A stretch of DNA of 47,475 nucleotides from an uncultured Bacteroidia bacterium (GCA_902770835.1 CACXUM010000027.1:1-47475), one strand, 5' to 3'. Shown: positions 1 to 8,504, counted from the stretch's first letter. Notes: generated by a model not told the origin, from the letters alone. Translations and numbers: made by a program.

Positions 1-2
1 TT

Positions 3-116
3 GGAAAATTTTCCATTTTTGCATAAATTTCGGCAAAAATACGGAGTTTTTTCCTTTTTATAGGTTGTTTCTTGGAAATTTTTCCATTTTCAAGCGGAAA
101 TTACGGAAATTTTTCC
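3..116. repeat. Left-edge array of GGAAAWTTTTCC palindromes
   Basis: Four copies of a 12-bp dyad lie at 3-14 (GGAAAATTTTCC), 43-54 (degenerate, GGAGTTTTTTCC), 74-85 and 105-116 (both GGAAATTTTTCC). The last three are spaced exactly 31 bp apart and most copies are followed by ATTTT. The array lies beyond the 3' end of the exonuclease gene, so it would be upstream of a leftward gene outside the window. By analogy with the arrays next to the three AAA ATPases in this window, such a gene could be another ATPase of the same kind. That is inference only. Confidence 0.7.
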
Positions 117-120
117 ATTT

Positions 121-615
121 TTACAAAATCTCCCGTGCAATCCAAGCGCAAGCCTCGGCATCGACCAAGGCGTGATGATGGTTGAAAAGGTGATAGCCGC
201 AGGCTTCAGCGACGGTGTGCAGTTGATGGTTTGGCAATCGTTTCCCGAAATGCTTTCGTGAGGCGCGACAAGTGCAATAAAACTGATAGTCAGGGTAATC
301 CATTTGGTAGCAACGCATCACGGCCTTCAGGCAGCCTTCATCGAAAGGACTGTTGTGCGCCACCAGCGGCAAGCCCTCAATAAGCGGCTCGATTTGTCGC
401 CAGACGTATGGAAACACGGGCGCGTCCTCGGTGTCCTCCTTGGTAATGCCGTGGACGAGCGTGTTCCAATACAGGTAATAGTTCGGCTCTGGTTGGATAA
501 GCGAATAGAACGAGTCCACAAACTCGCCATCGCGGACAATCACAACTCCAACGCTACAAACGCTCGTGCGCTCGTTGTTGGCGGTTTCGAAATCTATGGC
601 GGCGAAGTCTTTCAT
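121..615 (-). CDS. DnaQ-like 3'-5' exonuclease (DEDDh family)
   Basis: This 164-residue protein is a stand-alone DEDDh exonuclease domain, related to the DNA polymerase III epsilon subunit. Exo I is near the N-terminus (AAIDFETAN, the D-x-E pair), Exo II is LVAHNSPFDEG, and Exo III is HHALVDAEA, giving the H-x4-D pair. The start chosen is the ATG at 613-615. It overlaps the TGA of the upstream WYL gene as ATGA, so the two are probably translationally coupled. A longer open frame reaches 675, but that part lies inside the WYL gene and has no family similarity. The family degrades single-stranded DNA or RNA ends. Pairing with a WYL regulator hints at nucleic-acid stress or defence, but the substrate is unknown. 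Confidence 0.88.
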   Translation of the reverse strand: MKDFAAIDFETANNERTSVCSVGVVIVRDGEFVDSFYSLIQPEPNYYLYWNTLVHGITKEDTEDAPVFPYVWRQIEPLIEGLPLVAHNSPFDEGCLKAVMRCYQMDYPDYQFYCTCRASRKHFGKRLPNHQLHTVAEACGYHLFNHHHALVDAEACAWIAREIL

Positions 616-1526
616 TTTGTGTTGTAATGATTCCACATCCGTTTCACTGTGCCCGCCAACTCTTGCCGCAGCCAAAGCGGTTCCAGCACTTCAAGCGCGT
701 CGCCGTTCCAAAGGAGTTCTTGCTGGAAATCGAAGGTCGGGCGGACTTGCAGGGTGAAAATGCTATGGTCGGCGTTGCGCTCGGTTTCCTTTTGGCTTGG
801 GTGCAAAGGCAAGGAACGCAGGTAGTTGGCTTGGTTGGCATTAACCTTAATCTTCACCGTTTCTATTCCGGTTCCGTCGCCACGGATGACACCGAAACAG
901 CCCTCAAAATAGACCTCGGGACTGAAATCTTTGGGATAGGAAAAAGGCGCGTCCGTCAGTTTGGCCTCCAAAACGCGGTCCATAGAGTAGATGCGGATTT
1001 TGCCCTCATAAACGCTGTTGCCGACCAAATACCAGCGTTGGCGAAACAATTTCACACAATAAGGCGCCACTCTGAAAGTGCTTTCGTGTTCTCTCCAATA
1101 ACCCTTGTAGGTGATTTCCAACACCTTACTTTTCTTCATCGCGGCCATCACCGTGTCCAAGAAATCCTGTCCCGATGGTATGTTTTCAAGCAAAATGCGG
1201 TCGCTGAGCGATTTGTTTTCAAGTAGCGTGTTGCTGACCGACATACTGTTGAGCAGCCAGCGTTGCAGGCCGTCGTCCTCAAGTGCCTCGCGGTTCTCGA
1301 TGTAATAGCGGTCGCCGTCGTGTTTGTCGCACATGATGACGAGGCCGAACATCTCTTCCACCGTGTTTTTCCAAGTGTGGAACGTGCGGCGCGGAATCTC
1401 CAGACCCTCGCTCAAATCGGTTTCGAGCCACCTGCGGTTGATTTCCTTCAGGGTGATTTTCTTGGCGCGGTAGAGCGTTTCTACAAGCCAGACGTATTTG
1501 TTGATTTGGTTTTTAGACATACTCAT
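612..1526 (-). CDS. WYL-domain transcriptional regulator
   Basis: This 304-residue protein has the layout of WYL regulators. An N-terminal winged-helix region spans about residues 1-80, with a helix-turn-helix around LEIPRRTFHTWKN. The WYL domain follows at about 115-215 and contains the literal signature in FRQRWYLVGNS. A WCX-like C-terminal domain runs to the end, around TFDFQQELLWNGDALEVLEP. WYL proteins bind nucleic acid or nucleotide ligands and often control phage defence or DNA damage genes. A -7 box lies only about 15 bp upstream, so the mRNA leader is very short; starts at ATG 1526 or the second in-frame ATG at 1520 both fit. It is followed by the exonuclease and preceded by the DUF262 pair. 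Confidence 0.88.
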   Translation of the reverse strand: MSMSKNQINKYVWLVETLYRAKKITLKEINRRWLETDLSEGLEIPRRTFHTWKNTVEEMFGLVIMCDKHDGDRYYIENREALEDDGLQRWLLNSMSVSNTLLENKSLSDRILLENIPSGQDFLDTVMAAMKKSKVLEITYKGYWREHESTFRVAPYCVKLFRQRWYLVGNSVYEGKIRIYSMDRVLEAKLTDAPFSYPKDFSPEVYFEGCFGVIRGDGTGIETVKIKVNANQANYLRSLPLHPSQKETERNADHSIFTLQVRPTFDFQQELLWNGDALEVLEPLWLRQELAGTVKRMWNHYNTK

Positions 1527-1540
1527 ACATTTTGATGGCG

Positions 1541-1548
1541 CAAAGATA
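1541..1548 (-). promoter_or_regulatory. -7 promoter box of the WYL/exonuclease operon
   Basis: TATCTTTG on the minus strand matches the Bacteroidetes consensus TAnnTTTG. Transcription would begin near 1534, leaving a leader of under 15 nt. Confidence 0.6.
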
Positions 1549-1551
1549 TAA

Positions 1552-1582
1552 AAAGCCTGTGCTAAATCGCTGCACAGGCTTT
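1552..1582. repeat. Hairpin repeat, left copy flanking the DUF262 pair
   Basis: A perfect 11-bp stem (AAGCCTGTGC pairing with GCACAGGCTT) encloses a 9-nt loop TAAATCGCT and sits just past the stop of the second DUF262 gene, so it can act as its terminator. A 27-bp core (1554-1580) recurs with three mismatches at 5591-5617 on the other side of the DUF262 pair, in the same orientation. Confidence 0.75.
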
Positions 1583-1598
1583 GAAAAAACTCTTCTTT

Positions 1599-3761
1599 TT
1601 ACTCTCCAACAATCTGTTTCACAACTTCAACTCCTTGTTCCACTCTATCTTTTATATCGATACCATCCTCGTCTTGTTCGATTTGGTACACATCTTGGTT
1701 AATTTCGTTGCCATCGGCATCGGACTCGTAAATGACAATCTTGTCGTTGAAATACTGAAGAGAAAATTCCTCTGTAAGTTGCAAACGGTCGCCATAGTCT
1801 CCTAAACCATACTTTCGCTCTAATCTATCATGCAATGCGAGGGTGAACACGTTCCAATGCCTTACAAGTCTTTCTGATGTGTGCATCTTGGCGGTATGGT
1901 AGGCTCCATCGTCATAGGAATAATACATTCCATAAGTATCAGAAAGCATAACTGGATATTTTACAAAATAATAACGAAGATCCTTTGGAGTAGCAATATC
2001 GTTTAGATAATGTTCGACGTTTTCCAACAAGGCATTGTCACTTACTTCTTCAAGTCTGTTGAGTAGGCTGTTAAGAGCGTTTTTGGTGTTTTCAAAGCCT
2101 TTGCGCTGGTTGGAAGGATGGAACAAGTCTCGCCAAGTGGAATCATTTCTCGTTCCAAGCTGCCAACGCCAATCAAGCCGTTGCGAATAGTTGCCAATGG
2201 TTAATAAAGCCCTTGAAATCAGTTTGCGTTCACAAATGTTAAAAAGTTTTCTGAATTTGTTGAAATTGGATGGGTTTTCAGTGCCAATGATAGCGATGCA
2301 TCCATAAAGCAAGTTGTGGTCTTCGAGATGGAACAATTCTTCTTCGTACTGCCGGTTTTGCTTAAGCCATTCTGATTTGGCAAGCTCCTCCTCTCTTTGT
2401 CTCTGGTTATAGGCTCCTTTCTCTGGAATAATACCTGTAAGAATTATCTCTTTGGTTTCCGCCAGTAATACGGGCATATTGTTGCGTTGGGCATCGGCAC
2501 GAATTTCGAACCGAGAGTTCCAAATCAGGTTGCGAACAATTCTGATTCTCCTTTGGAAATCGTTTTCGGAAATATTCTGCCTGTTTTGCAGATACACTAT
2601 CACAGCATATAGAAGCAGTGTCAGACTTAACGGGAATTTGCGCGTTCTGTTTCCACTGTCAACATATTCGCCGTATTCATCGCAGCATTGTTTGAAAAGG
2701 TTAAGATTGTCTTGGAAAATCTTTGTCTTGCCCGATTGGAATTGGTTACCAGAAAAATGTTTGCCAAAGAACTCGTCAATGTTGAAACCGCACCAGCAAT
2801 CGTATGCTGATTTTAGGAAATTAAGATTGTCTATTGCGTCTGGATTCTCAAAACTGTATAGTATTTTGGCTAATTTGAACTCATCTTTCTGCAAAGGTTT
2901 GTCTTGTATGTAGCAAAGCAAGTCGCTGACGAAGAAGAAATATCGCATGAACTCATCGTCAATGATGTCATTCCCGCCGCGATAAGGAAACAGCATGTCG
3001 GTCCAGTCCAAGTCGAACTTATGACGGAATTCTTCAGCAATATCGTGATTGACTTTTTCGGCCAAAGACTCAAATTCGGCCTTGAAATGCTCAAATGAAG
3101 TCAATGGTTTGCCACGAGAATTCATTTTAATGTACAATTCGTCAGTCAGGCCCATTTCGCTGATGGGGAGGAAATAGAACGACACCGATTGTTCATCGAC
3201 AAGAGCGTGCCATAGCCCCGTTTCTTTTCCAAACAATTCGTGGATGGCATCAATCATCACCAACATTCCTGTGATGGTCGGATCGTTTTGCCATTGATAT
3301 TGAAACCATGTTTGGTCTTTTATTTCATCGGACAAAACTATTTCAAATCTTGGCTTGAATTCTGTTAGTTTCTGGCAGAAGTCATCCGAACTGGGGCGAG
3401 TGTAATAACTGAAATTCCTCAAAAAAGCCCATTGATCTTCGTCTATGTTATCTTTTTTTGAGGCATACCAATGAAGTAGAAATAAGGTAGTGAGTCGTTG
3501 CTGTCCGTCAAGAGGTGTCAGTTTGCCGTCGTTGATTTCGCCATATACGAAATCTAGGGTAAGATGCCGATGGTTTTTAATGGCATCAAATATGTTGTTA
3601 AGAAAGCGTTCCCTAACCCGTTTTACTGTGCTGGTTTGTCGGCCTTGCGCGTAATCTCTTTGTATGATAGGAATCTCTATTTTGTTGATTTTGTATTTGG
3701 TTCCGTCTGATGCGATATGCTCGCCAAACACGCTTTGAAAAGTACATTCATTAATATTCAT
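1599..3761 (-). CDS. DUF262 (GmrS-like) protein, second gene of a pair
   Basis: This 720-residue protein has an N-terminal DUF262 domain, with the QRDYAQGR motif near residue 35 and the signature LDGQQRLTTL near 85. DUF262 is the ParB-like NTPase fold found in GmrSD, BrxU and SspE, where it senses or powers cleavage of modified phage DNA. A clear HNH motif is not visible in the C-terminal half; the segment FHLEDHNLLYG may be a degenerate DUF1524 core. It overlaps the upstream DUF262+DUF1524 gene by 11 nt, so the two are surely co-transcribed. The likely role is one subunit of a restriction-like defence pair, with the other gene supplying the nuclease. The pairing and motifs are seen; the defence role is inferred from the family. 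Confidence 0.82.
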   Translation of the reverse strand: MNINECTFQSVFGEHIASDGTKYKINKIEIPIIQRDYAQGRQTSTVKRVRERFLNNIFDAIKNHRHLTLDFVYGEINDGKLTPLDGQQRLTTLFLLHWYASKKDNIDEDQWAFLRNFSYYTRPSSDDFCQKLTEFKPRFEIVLSDEIKDQTWFQYQWQNDPTITGMLVMIDAIHELFGKETGLWHALVDEQSVSFYFLPISEMGLTDELYIKMNSRGKPLTSFEHFKAEFESLAEKVNHDIAEEFRHKFDLDWTDMLFPYRGGNDIIDDEFMRYFFFVSDLLCYIQDKPLQKDEFKLAKILYSFENPDAIDNLNFLKSAYDCWCGFNIDEFFGKHFSGNQFQSGKTKIFQDNLNLFKQCCDEYGEYVDSGNRTRKFPLSLTLLLYAVIVYLQNRQNISENDFQRRIRIVRNLIWNSRFEIRADAQRNNMPVLLAETKEIILTGIIPEKGAYNQRQREEELAKSEWLKQNRQYEEELFHLEDHNLLYGCIAIIGTENPSNFNKFRKLFNICERKLISRALLTIGNYSQRLDWRWQLGTRNDSTWRDLFHPSNQRKGFENTKNALNSLLNRLEEVSDNALLENVEHYLNDIATPKDLRYYFVKYPVMLSDTYGMYYSYDDGAYHTAKMHTSERLVRHWNVFTLALHDRLERKYGLGDYGDRLQLTEEFSLQYFNDKIVIYESDADGNEINQDVYQIEQDEDGIDIKDRVEQGVEVVKQIVGE

Positions 3762-5460
3762 GGCTGATTTCCTTTCCTATGATTGAAAGATAGGGTTTCA
3801 AAGTTTCATTCATTGCCTTCAAATAGGCTTTCCGGTCATCTTCTCCCCAAAAGTGTAGTTGGTTCTTTTCTGAAGGTGTATAGTATTTCAAAAACACACG
3901 GCGAGTGCAAACGGGAATATAGCTTCCTTGCTTGTCCATCTCAATTATTTTGTCGCGCTTCACGTCAAAGGTGGAGTTGTTAAGAGCAGAATTGTCGAAC
4001 TTTCCAAGCAAAGCCATGTTTCCCAACAGGTCAATGTAGTCGAGATTGCTTTCCATCCCAAAAGCAGCAATTGTTTTGTCAAACCAAGAGTTGAATGTGT
4101 CGCCGCTGAATCCTTCCCTGTTGCGACTTTCAATCTCATTTGCAAGTTCCGAATTCTTTTCAGCATTAATGTTTCGCAAAGATTGCACATGAAGGTCAAG
4201 CCATTCATTCCATTGCTGGCGTGTTTTCAAACCTTCCGAGTTTTGTGCATGGATGTGTTCGAGAGACCATCCGCCTTTTTGTGTCTTGTGCAGCCAAAAT
4301 GGAAAACGCATCGTTTTGTCGCCGTTCTTCCTTGCACTCTCCACATTGAACAGAAGCAAGATTTTGTTGATATTACCATCATCGTTGCCGTATTTCAAGT
4401 CCTGATAATCCTTTCCAAAATCAATACTTTTGGCGATTAGTTCGTCTAAAGATTTGCGGAAACCTGTTTTGGTCATCTTTGAGGAATCGTTGATCAACTC
4501 GCCAAGCGTTTTTTGTCCAACGGCAATGAGATAGCCAATCTTATGGTATAATTCATGGTCATTGAACCATTCTTTCAGTCTTTGGTAGTTTTCGACTACT
4601 TTTTTCCAGAGGTCGATTTTTTTGTCCATGAATTCATTGGAACGCGTTTTTTTGGCAAACCAGAAAAAAGTGCGGAGCCTTTCTCGGTCGTCATCTCGCT
4701 TGCCTGCCATTAGGTCAAACAAAAACTCTATTCTTGTTGGAAAGTCATCTGAATCTTTGTTTGTTATAAATCCCCAAAATCCATCGTCGTGCAATTCGTT
4801 TTCAATCGAATCCCACTGTGTGCAAATTTCAAGTTGATAACGTTTGTCAATGCCATTGTTGCGGCTTAAAAAGATGGCTTTAACAAGCTCTGCATTGGTC
4901 AGCGGGATTTTACCGATATTGAGTCGTGTAAATAGGACGGTTGCATCCTCCTTACTATCAATCTCATACCAAATGACACTTACTTTGTTGTTGAGTTTGT
5001 CAGCCATGCGAATTGCAGCATTGTTGGCATCGGGCGTTCTCTCAAACCAGTCACTGATGGTTTGAACCGCTCTGTTGATAAAGAGTTCGTCAATGTTACT
5101 GACTTTTTTCTTGACGTTGTAAAAATCAATTTCTGTCAGGAACTTTTTGCTGTCCTTTCTGATTTTGTAGTCGATGCTGAATTTGATGTTCAATCTTGGC
5201 AGATAAGTCTTGAGATAGTTCAAAATCAGATACAGGGTCGTAAGTCTTTGTTGTCCGTCAATCAACTCAAAACTGTCGTTCTCTAATTTCTTCACCACGA
5301 TAGGTTGTAGGCAATAGTTCTCCCCTTCGGGTACCGAAGCAATATCGTCAAGCAACATTCTCACCTCTTCATTCCAGCGATAGCCTCGCTGATAAGCTGG
5401 AATAATGAAGTCACCGCCGATTTCGCCTACTTTCTTCAGGTCAAGTTCTACATTTCTCAT
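3751..5460 (-). CDS. DUF262-DUF1524 (GmrSD-like) protein
   Basis: The 569-residue protein begins with DUF262 (PAYQRGYRW near residue 22 and IDGQQRLTTLYLI near 70). Its C-terminal half carries DUF1524, an HNH-type nuclease fold, with the motif LEHIHAQ near residue 400. This is the order in GmrSD type IV restriction enzymes. The open frame continues upstream to 5535, but a -7 box at 5508-5515 puts transcription start near 5500, so the ATG at 5460 is preferred. It is the first gene of a two-gene operon with the DUF262 gene at 1599. Cleavage of modified or foreign DNA is the likely function, known from the family and not shown here. Confidence 0.85.
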   Translation of the reverse strand: MRNVELDLKKVGEIGGDFIIPAYQRGYRWNEEVRMLLDDIASVPEGENYCLQPIVVKKLENDSFELIDGQQRLTTLYLILNYLKTYLPRLNIKFSIDYKIRKDSKKFLTEIDFYNVKKKVSNIDELFINRAVQTISDWFERTPDANNAAIRMADKLNNKVSVIWYEIDSKEDATVLFTRLNIGKIPLTNAELVKAIFLSRNNGIDKRYQLEICTQWDSIENELHDDGFWGFITNKDSDDFPTRIEFLFDLMAGKRDDDRERLRTFFWFAKKTRSNEFMDKKIDLWKKVVENYQRLKEWFNDHELYHKIGYLIAVGQKTLGELINDSSKMTKTGFRKSLDELIAKSIDFGKDYQDLKYGNDDGNINKILLLFNVESARKNGDKTMRFPFWLHKTQKGGWSLEHIHAQNSEGLKTRQQWNEWLDLHVQSLRNINAEKNSELANEIESRNREGFSGDTFNSWFDKTIAAFGMESNLDYIDLLGNMALLGKFDNSALNNSTFDVKRDKIIEMDKQGSYIPVCTRRVFLKYYTPSEKNQLHFWGEDDRKAYLKAMNETLKPYLSIIGKEISHEY

Positions 5461-5507
5461 AACACATTGTTTAATTTGGTAAGAGCTTTGCTTCATCCAA
5501 TTTGACG

Positions 5508-5515
5508 CAAAGGTA
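5508..5515 (-). promoter_or_regulatory. Promoter of the DUF262 operon
   Basis: TACCTTTG on the minus strand fits TAnnTTTG. A TTG at 5533-5535 (minus strand) lies 17 nt upstream as a -33 element. This decides the start of the first DUF262 gene at 5460. Confidence 0.65.
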
Positions 5516-5590
5516 AACATTTTTCCCAAACACAACCATTATTGACATATTTTTCAGACCGCTTTTGTTTCACGCTGCAAAGAAAAAGCA

Positions 5591-5617
5591 AGCCTATGCC
5601 AAATCGCAGCACAGGCT
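5591..5617. repeat. Hairpin repeat, right copy flanking the DUF262 pair
   Basis: This is the second copy of the 27-bp element at 1554-1580, with three substitutions, arms AGCCTATGC and GCACAGGCT, and the same loop core AAATCGC. It lies between two divergent promoters, where no terminator is needed, which argues for a mobile or boundary repeat rather than a simple terminator. A T-run follows at 5623-5629. Confidence 0.7.
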
Positions 5618-5669
5618 CATAGTTTTTTTCAAAAAAGACGCTTTGAGCCTTTCATGCCGAAATAAATCT

Positions 5670-5716
5670 TACTTTTGCGTCAGGGTTCTGTCCCTACCAC
5701 GGGAATTCCATTCCCG
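5670..5716 (+). promoter_or_regulatory. RAYT promoter and leader hairpin
   Basis: The -7 box TACTTTTG is at 5670-5677, placing transcription start near 5684. The leader then holds a perfect 7-bp hairpin at 5700-5716 (CGGGAAT, loop TCC, ATTCCCG), 21 bp before the ATG. RAYT genes are often flanked by the REP palindromes they act on, so this hairpin may be the cognate element. Confidence 0.6.
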
Positions 5717-5737
5717 CCGCAAAAGCCCCAAACGAGA

Positions 5738-6796
5738 ATGAACACCATCAACAACATACCCAACGAAACCTCCACATGGCAGCAGCCCGGCGCATGGCGC
5801 AAGCCGTGCATCGTGCATGTGACAATGGTGGCCAAGGGACGAGAACCCATTTTCGGCAAACTCACCCACAACGGCACACGGGCCGAGGTGGAAAAGACGG
5901 CCATAGGCTGGGCGCTCATCAACCAGCAACAACGAATGTTAGTGCTTTGCCCGGAGATGAAAATCCTTGCCGACAAGGTCATGCCCGACCATCACCATAT
6001 CGTTTTGCAGGTCAGGCGCACCATGACGCGCAGCATCAAGGAAGTGGTGCGGGGCTATATGCAGGGCTGCAAGGCTGAAGCCCGAAAATTGGGCTTTGAA
6101 GGGAACTTGTACGACGCGCCGCCATATTACCGTGTGCTTACGCACAAAGGGCAACTTCAGGCAATGATAGATTATGTGTATGCCAACGCAGAGCGGGCAT
6201 GGCAACGCAAGCAAAATCCCGAACTGTTCAATATGCACCGTAGGACTGGGGCTTGTGGCCTATTATTCACCTCAATGGGCAACCATTTCCTTCTCGACTG
6301 GCCAGAGCGCCAATTGGTGGAAATGTCGCGAAGTGCCACTGAAGAGCAAGTCCAAGAAAGGCTGAAGGCGGTGTTGCGTGCAGCGCAAAATGGAGCGGTA
6401 ACCTATACGGCTTCCATCAGCAAGGGTGAGCAATTCATCGCACGGACGCTACGGGCGCAGGGTTTCCCATTGGTCGTCCTTCTCAACGATGGTTTTCCCG
6501 AGGAAGGTTCGCCACATGAGCGGTTCTACAAACCTGGTGGCGTTTATTTTGAGGCATGTTCACAAGGGAAACTGTTGCTTTTGGAGCCGACAGAGCAGGC
6601 TTTCATCAATCCTTTCATCCGCCAATCCGTTGAAGAAACGCTTCGCCGAAAGGCCGAGGCCAAGCATTTTGAATATACGCCGATAACAACGGATTCGTTG
6701 CGGTATCGTTTTGTTGCGCTTAATGAGATGGGGAAGAGGCTTGTTGAAGGGCGTGGGGCGGATGGAATCCGCCTTGAAGGGACGGAACATGAGTAG
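5738..6796 (+). CDS. RAYT-like Y1 transposase with DprA-like C-terminal domain
   Basis: The 352-residue protein has an N-terminal Y1/IS200-type domain with the HUH metal-binding motif in MPDHHHIVL. This is followed by DYVYANAERAW, where RAYTs carry their YI-x2-NP helix; a tyrosine there may be the nucleophile. After about residue 170 there is a second domain (GAVTYTASISKGEQFIARTL, then LVVLLNDGFPEEG) that looks like a Rossmann/DprA-type fold. HUH enzymes nick single-stranded DNA at hairpins. No terminal repeats of a complete insertion sequence were found, so it is probably a single-copy domesticated REP-associated protein. The start at 5738 is chosen because the upstream TTG at 5675 lies inside the promoter. 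The C-terminal domain call is tentative. Confidence 0.75.
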   Translation: MNTINNIPNETSTWQQPGAWRKPCIVHVTMVAKGREPIFGKLTHNGTRAEVEKTAIGWALINQQQRMLVLCPEMKILADKVMPDHHHIVLQVRRTMTRSIKEVVRGYMQGCKAEARKLGFEGNLYDAPPYYRVLTHKGQLQAMIDYVYANAERAWQRKQNPELFNMHRRTGACGLLFTSMGNHFLLDWPERQLVEMSRSATEEQVQERLKAVLRAAQNGAVTYTASISKGEQFIARTLRAQGFPLVVLLNDGFPEEGSPHERFYKPGGVYFEACSQGKLLLLEPTEQAFINPFIRQSVEETLRRKAEAKHFEYTPITTDSLRYRFVALNEMGKRLVEGRGADGIRLEGTEHE

Positions 6797-6821
6797 CATA
6801 GACCTCAATGCTCAAATCATT

Positions 6822-6848
6822 CCATGCCCTTCAATCAACTTGGCATGG
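6822..6848. terminator. Bidirectional terminator between convergent genes
   Basis: A 7-bp stem, CCATGCC (6822-6828) with GGCATGG (6842-6848), sits between the RAYT stop at 6796 and the amidohydrolase stop at 6863. A short T-run (GGTTTTTGG) follows on the plus strand. Confidence 0.5.
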
Positions 6849-6862
6849 GTGCGGTTTTTGGA

Positions 6863-8488
6863 TTAATATATGTGACAAAGTTTAACCTTCGCTTCAGGAA
6901 TTGCCCTTTCGTCCACCGTCATTATATCGCGGTCAAGTATCACGAAATCAGCGTCTTTCCCTACTTCGATGCTGCCTTTTCGGGCTTCAAGGAAACAGCC
7001 TTTGGCCACCCAAATCGTGATGGAGCGCAAGGCTTGCTCGCGGGTGAGGGCGTTCTCCATTTGGAAACCTTCGGCGGGCGTGCCGTCCAAATGCTTGCGG
7101 GCGACGGCGGCATAGAAAGTGTAAATCGGGCTGATGTCCTCGATGGGGAAGTCGGTGCCGTTGATGACCCAGCCGTTCTGTTGCAGCAACTGTTGGTAGG
7201 CGTAGGCGTTCTTGATGCGCTCGCCAAGACGCTCATCGGCCCAGTCCATATCGGAAGTGCAATGCGTGGTTTGGATGGAGGGGATGACGGAAAACTCGCC
7301 AAAACGCTGGAAATCAGCGTCGCTTACCGTTTGCGAGTGCTCAATGCGCCAGCGGAGGTCGTTTTTGCCTTTGAGGTATTCGGAAAAGATGTCCAAGATA
7401 TGATGAACTCCGCCGTCACCGATGGCATGGCAGCACACTTGATAACCAGCGTCGTAGGCCTTTTGGCAAACGTGGCGGTAGAAGTCGTCGCTTTCCAGAA
7501 TCAAGCCGTCGTTTGTCGGGTCGTCGGTGTAAGGTTCAAGCAGTTTTGCGCCGCGAGAGCCTAAAGCGCCATCGGCGTAGATTTTCACGCTGCGGACGGT
7601 GAGCCTTTCCTTGTCGATAACACCTTGATTCATAAAGTAATCCATCGTCTCGTTGTCGGGATTGACCATCGCGTTGACGTGCATCTTGAGCTGTCCGGCC
7701 TGTTGCAGACTGTCAATGAGTTCGATGGTGGCGATGTCTTGTCCCGCATCGGTGACGCTCGTCAGGCCGACCGCCATGCAGTTCTCTTGCGCTTTCAGCA
7801 AGGCTTGAACCCGCAGTTCGGTTTCCATTTTCGGCACCAAAGCCTTGGCAGCATCGGCCAAATTGTCCAACAACACGCCCGTGCAGCGACCTTCCTTGAC
7901 GATGGCCATGCCGCCGTCCATCTTTGTGTTTTCGTTAATGCCCGCCAAATCAAGCACTTCCTTGGACACCAAAACGGCGTGACCGTCCACGCGGGTCAGC
8001 AGGACTTTTTTTTCTGGAAAAGCCTCGGCAAGTCTTTCATTGTCAGGAAATTCGGCCACTTCCCAAAGGTTTTGGTCCCAGCCGCGACCCAAAAGCCATT
8101 CGGAAGGGTAGAGGCTATCGTGGATTTTTAGCCGCTCAATGATTTCATCGTAGGAGCGACTGCCTTTCAGGTCGGCCCAGCGGATGAGGTTTTCGCCGTA
8201 TCCCGTGAAATGGCTGTGGCCGTCCATAAAGCCCGGATACACCGCATCGCCTTGTGCATCAATGGTTTCCTTGGCGTAATAATGGCCTGTGATGGTCGCT
8301 TCATCGCCGATGGCGACAAACTTTCCGTCTTTCACGGCAAAGGCTTGGGCTTTGGAGAAATCGTCGTCGACGGTATAGACGTTGGCATTGTGGACGATGA
8401 GGTCAACGGGTGTTTTGTGTTGGCAAGCTGTGCTCATAATCAATGTGATAGCGAGTAATGCAATGGTTTGAATGACAATTCTTTTCAT
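6863..8488 (-). CDS. Amidohydrolase 3 family lipoprotein (YtcJ-like)
   Basis: This 541-residue metal-dependent hydrolase has a lipoprotein signal peptide with the lipobox MSTAC near residue 22, so it is probably anchored in the envelope. Family motifs in order are MDGHSHFTGYG (H-x-H metal ligands, near 90), RVDGHAVLVS, DGALGSRGAKLLEPY, CHAIGDGGVHH (near 355), RIEHSQ and NGTDFPIEDISP (final metal aspartate). YtcJ-like enzymes hydrolyse amides, formamides or cyclic imides; the substrate cannot be read from sequence. It lies 16 nt after the ABC exporter gene and probably shares its transcript. Confidence 0.9.
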   Translation of the reverse strand: MKRIVIQTIALLAITLIMSTACQHKTPVDLIVHNANVYTVDDDFSKAQAFAVKDGKFVAIGDEATITGHYYAKETIDAQGDAVYPGFMDGHSHFTGYGENLIRWADLKGSRSYDEIIERLKIHDSLYPSEWLLGRGWDQNLWEVAEFPDNERLAEAFPEKKVLLTRVDGHAVLVSKEVLDLAGINENTKMDGGMAIVKEGRCTGVLLDNLADAAKALVPKMETELRVQALLKAQENCMAVGLTSVTDAGQDIATIELIDSLQQAGQLKMHVNAMVNPDNETMDYFMNQGVIDKERLTVRSVKIYADGALGSRGAKLLEPYTDDPTNDGLILESDDFYRHVCQKAYDAGYQVCCHAIGDGGVHHILDIFSEYLKGKNDLRWRIEHSQTVSDADFQRFGEFSVIPSIQTTHCTSDMDWADERLGERIKNAYAYQQLLQQNGWVINGTDFPIEDISPIYTFYAAVARKHLDGTPAEGFQMENALTREQALRSITIWVAKGCFLEARKGSIEVGKDADFVILDRDIMTVDERAIPEAKVKLCHIY

Positions 8489-8504
8489 GGTTTTTTGTGT
8501 TTCA

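Noticed and set aside
5675-5737. TTG start of the RAYT-like protein at 5675
   Set aside because: It lies inside the -7 box, upstream of the expected transcription start; ATG 5738 fits better.
5738-6796. Complete IS200/IS605 element
   Set aside because: No left and right end hairpin pair, no TnpB, and an extra C-terminal domain.
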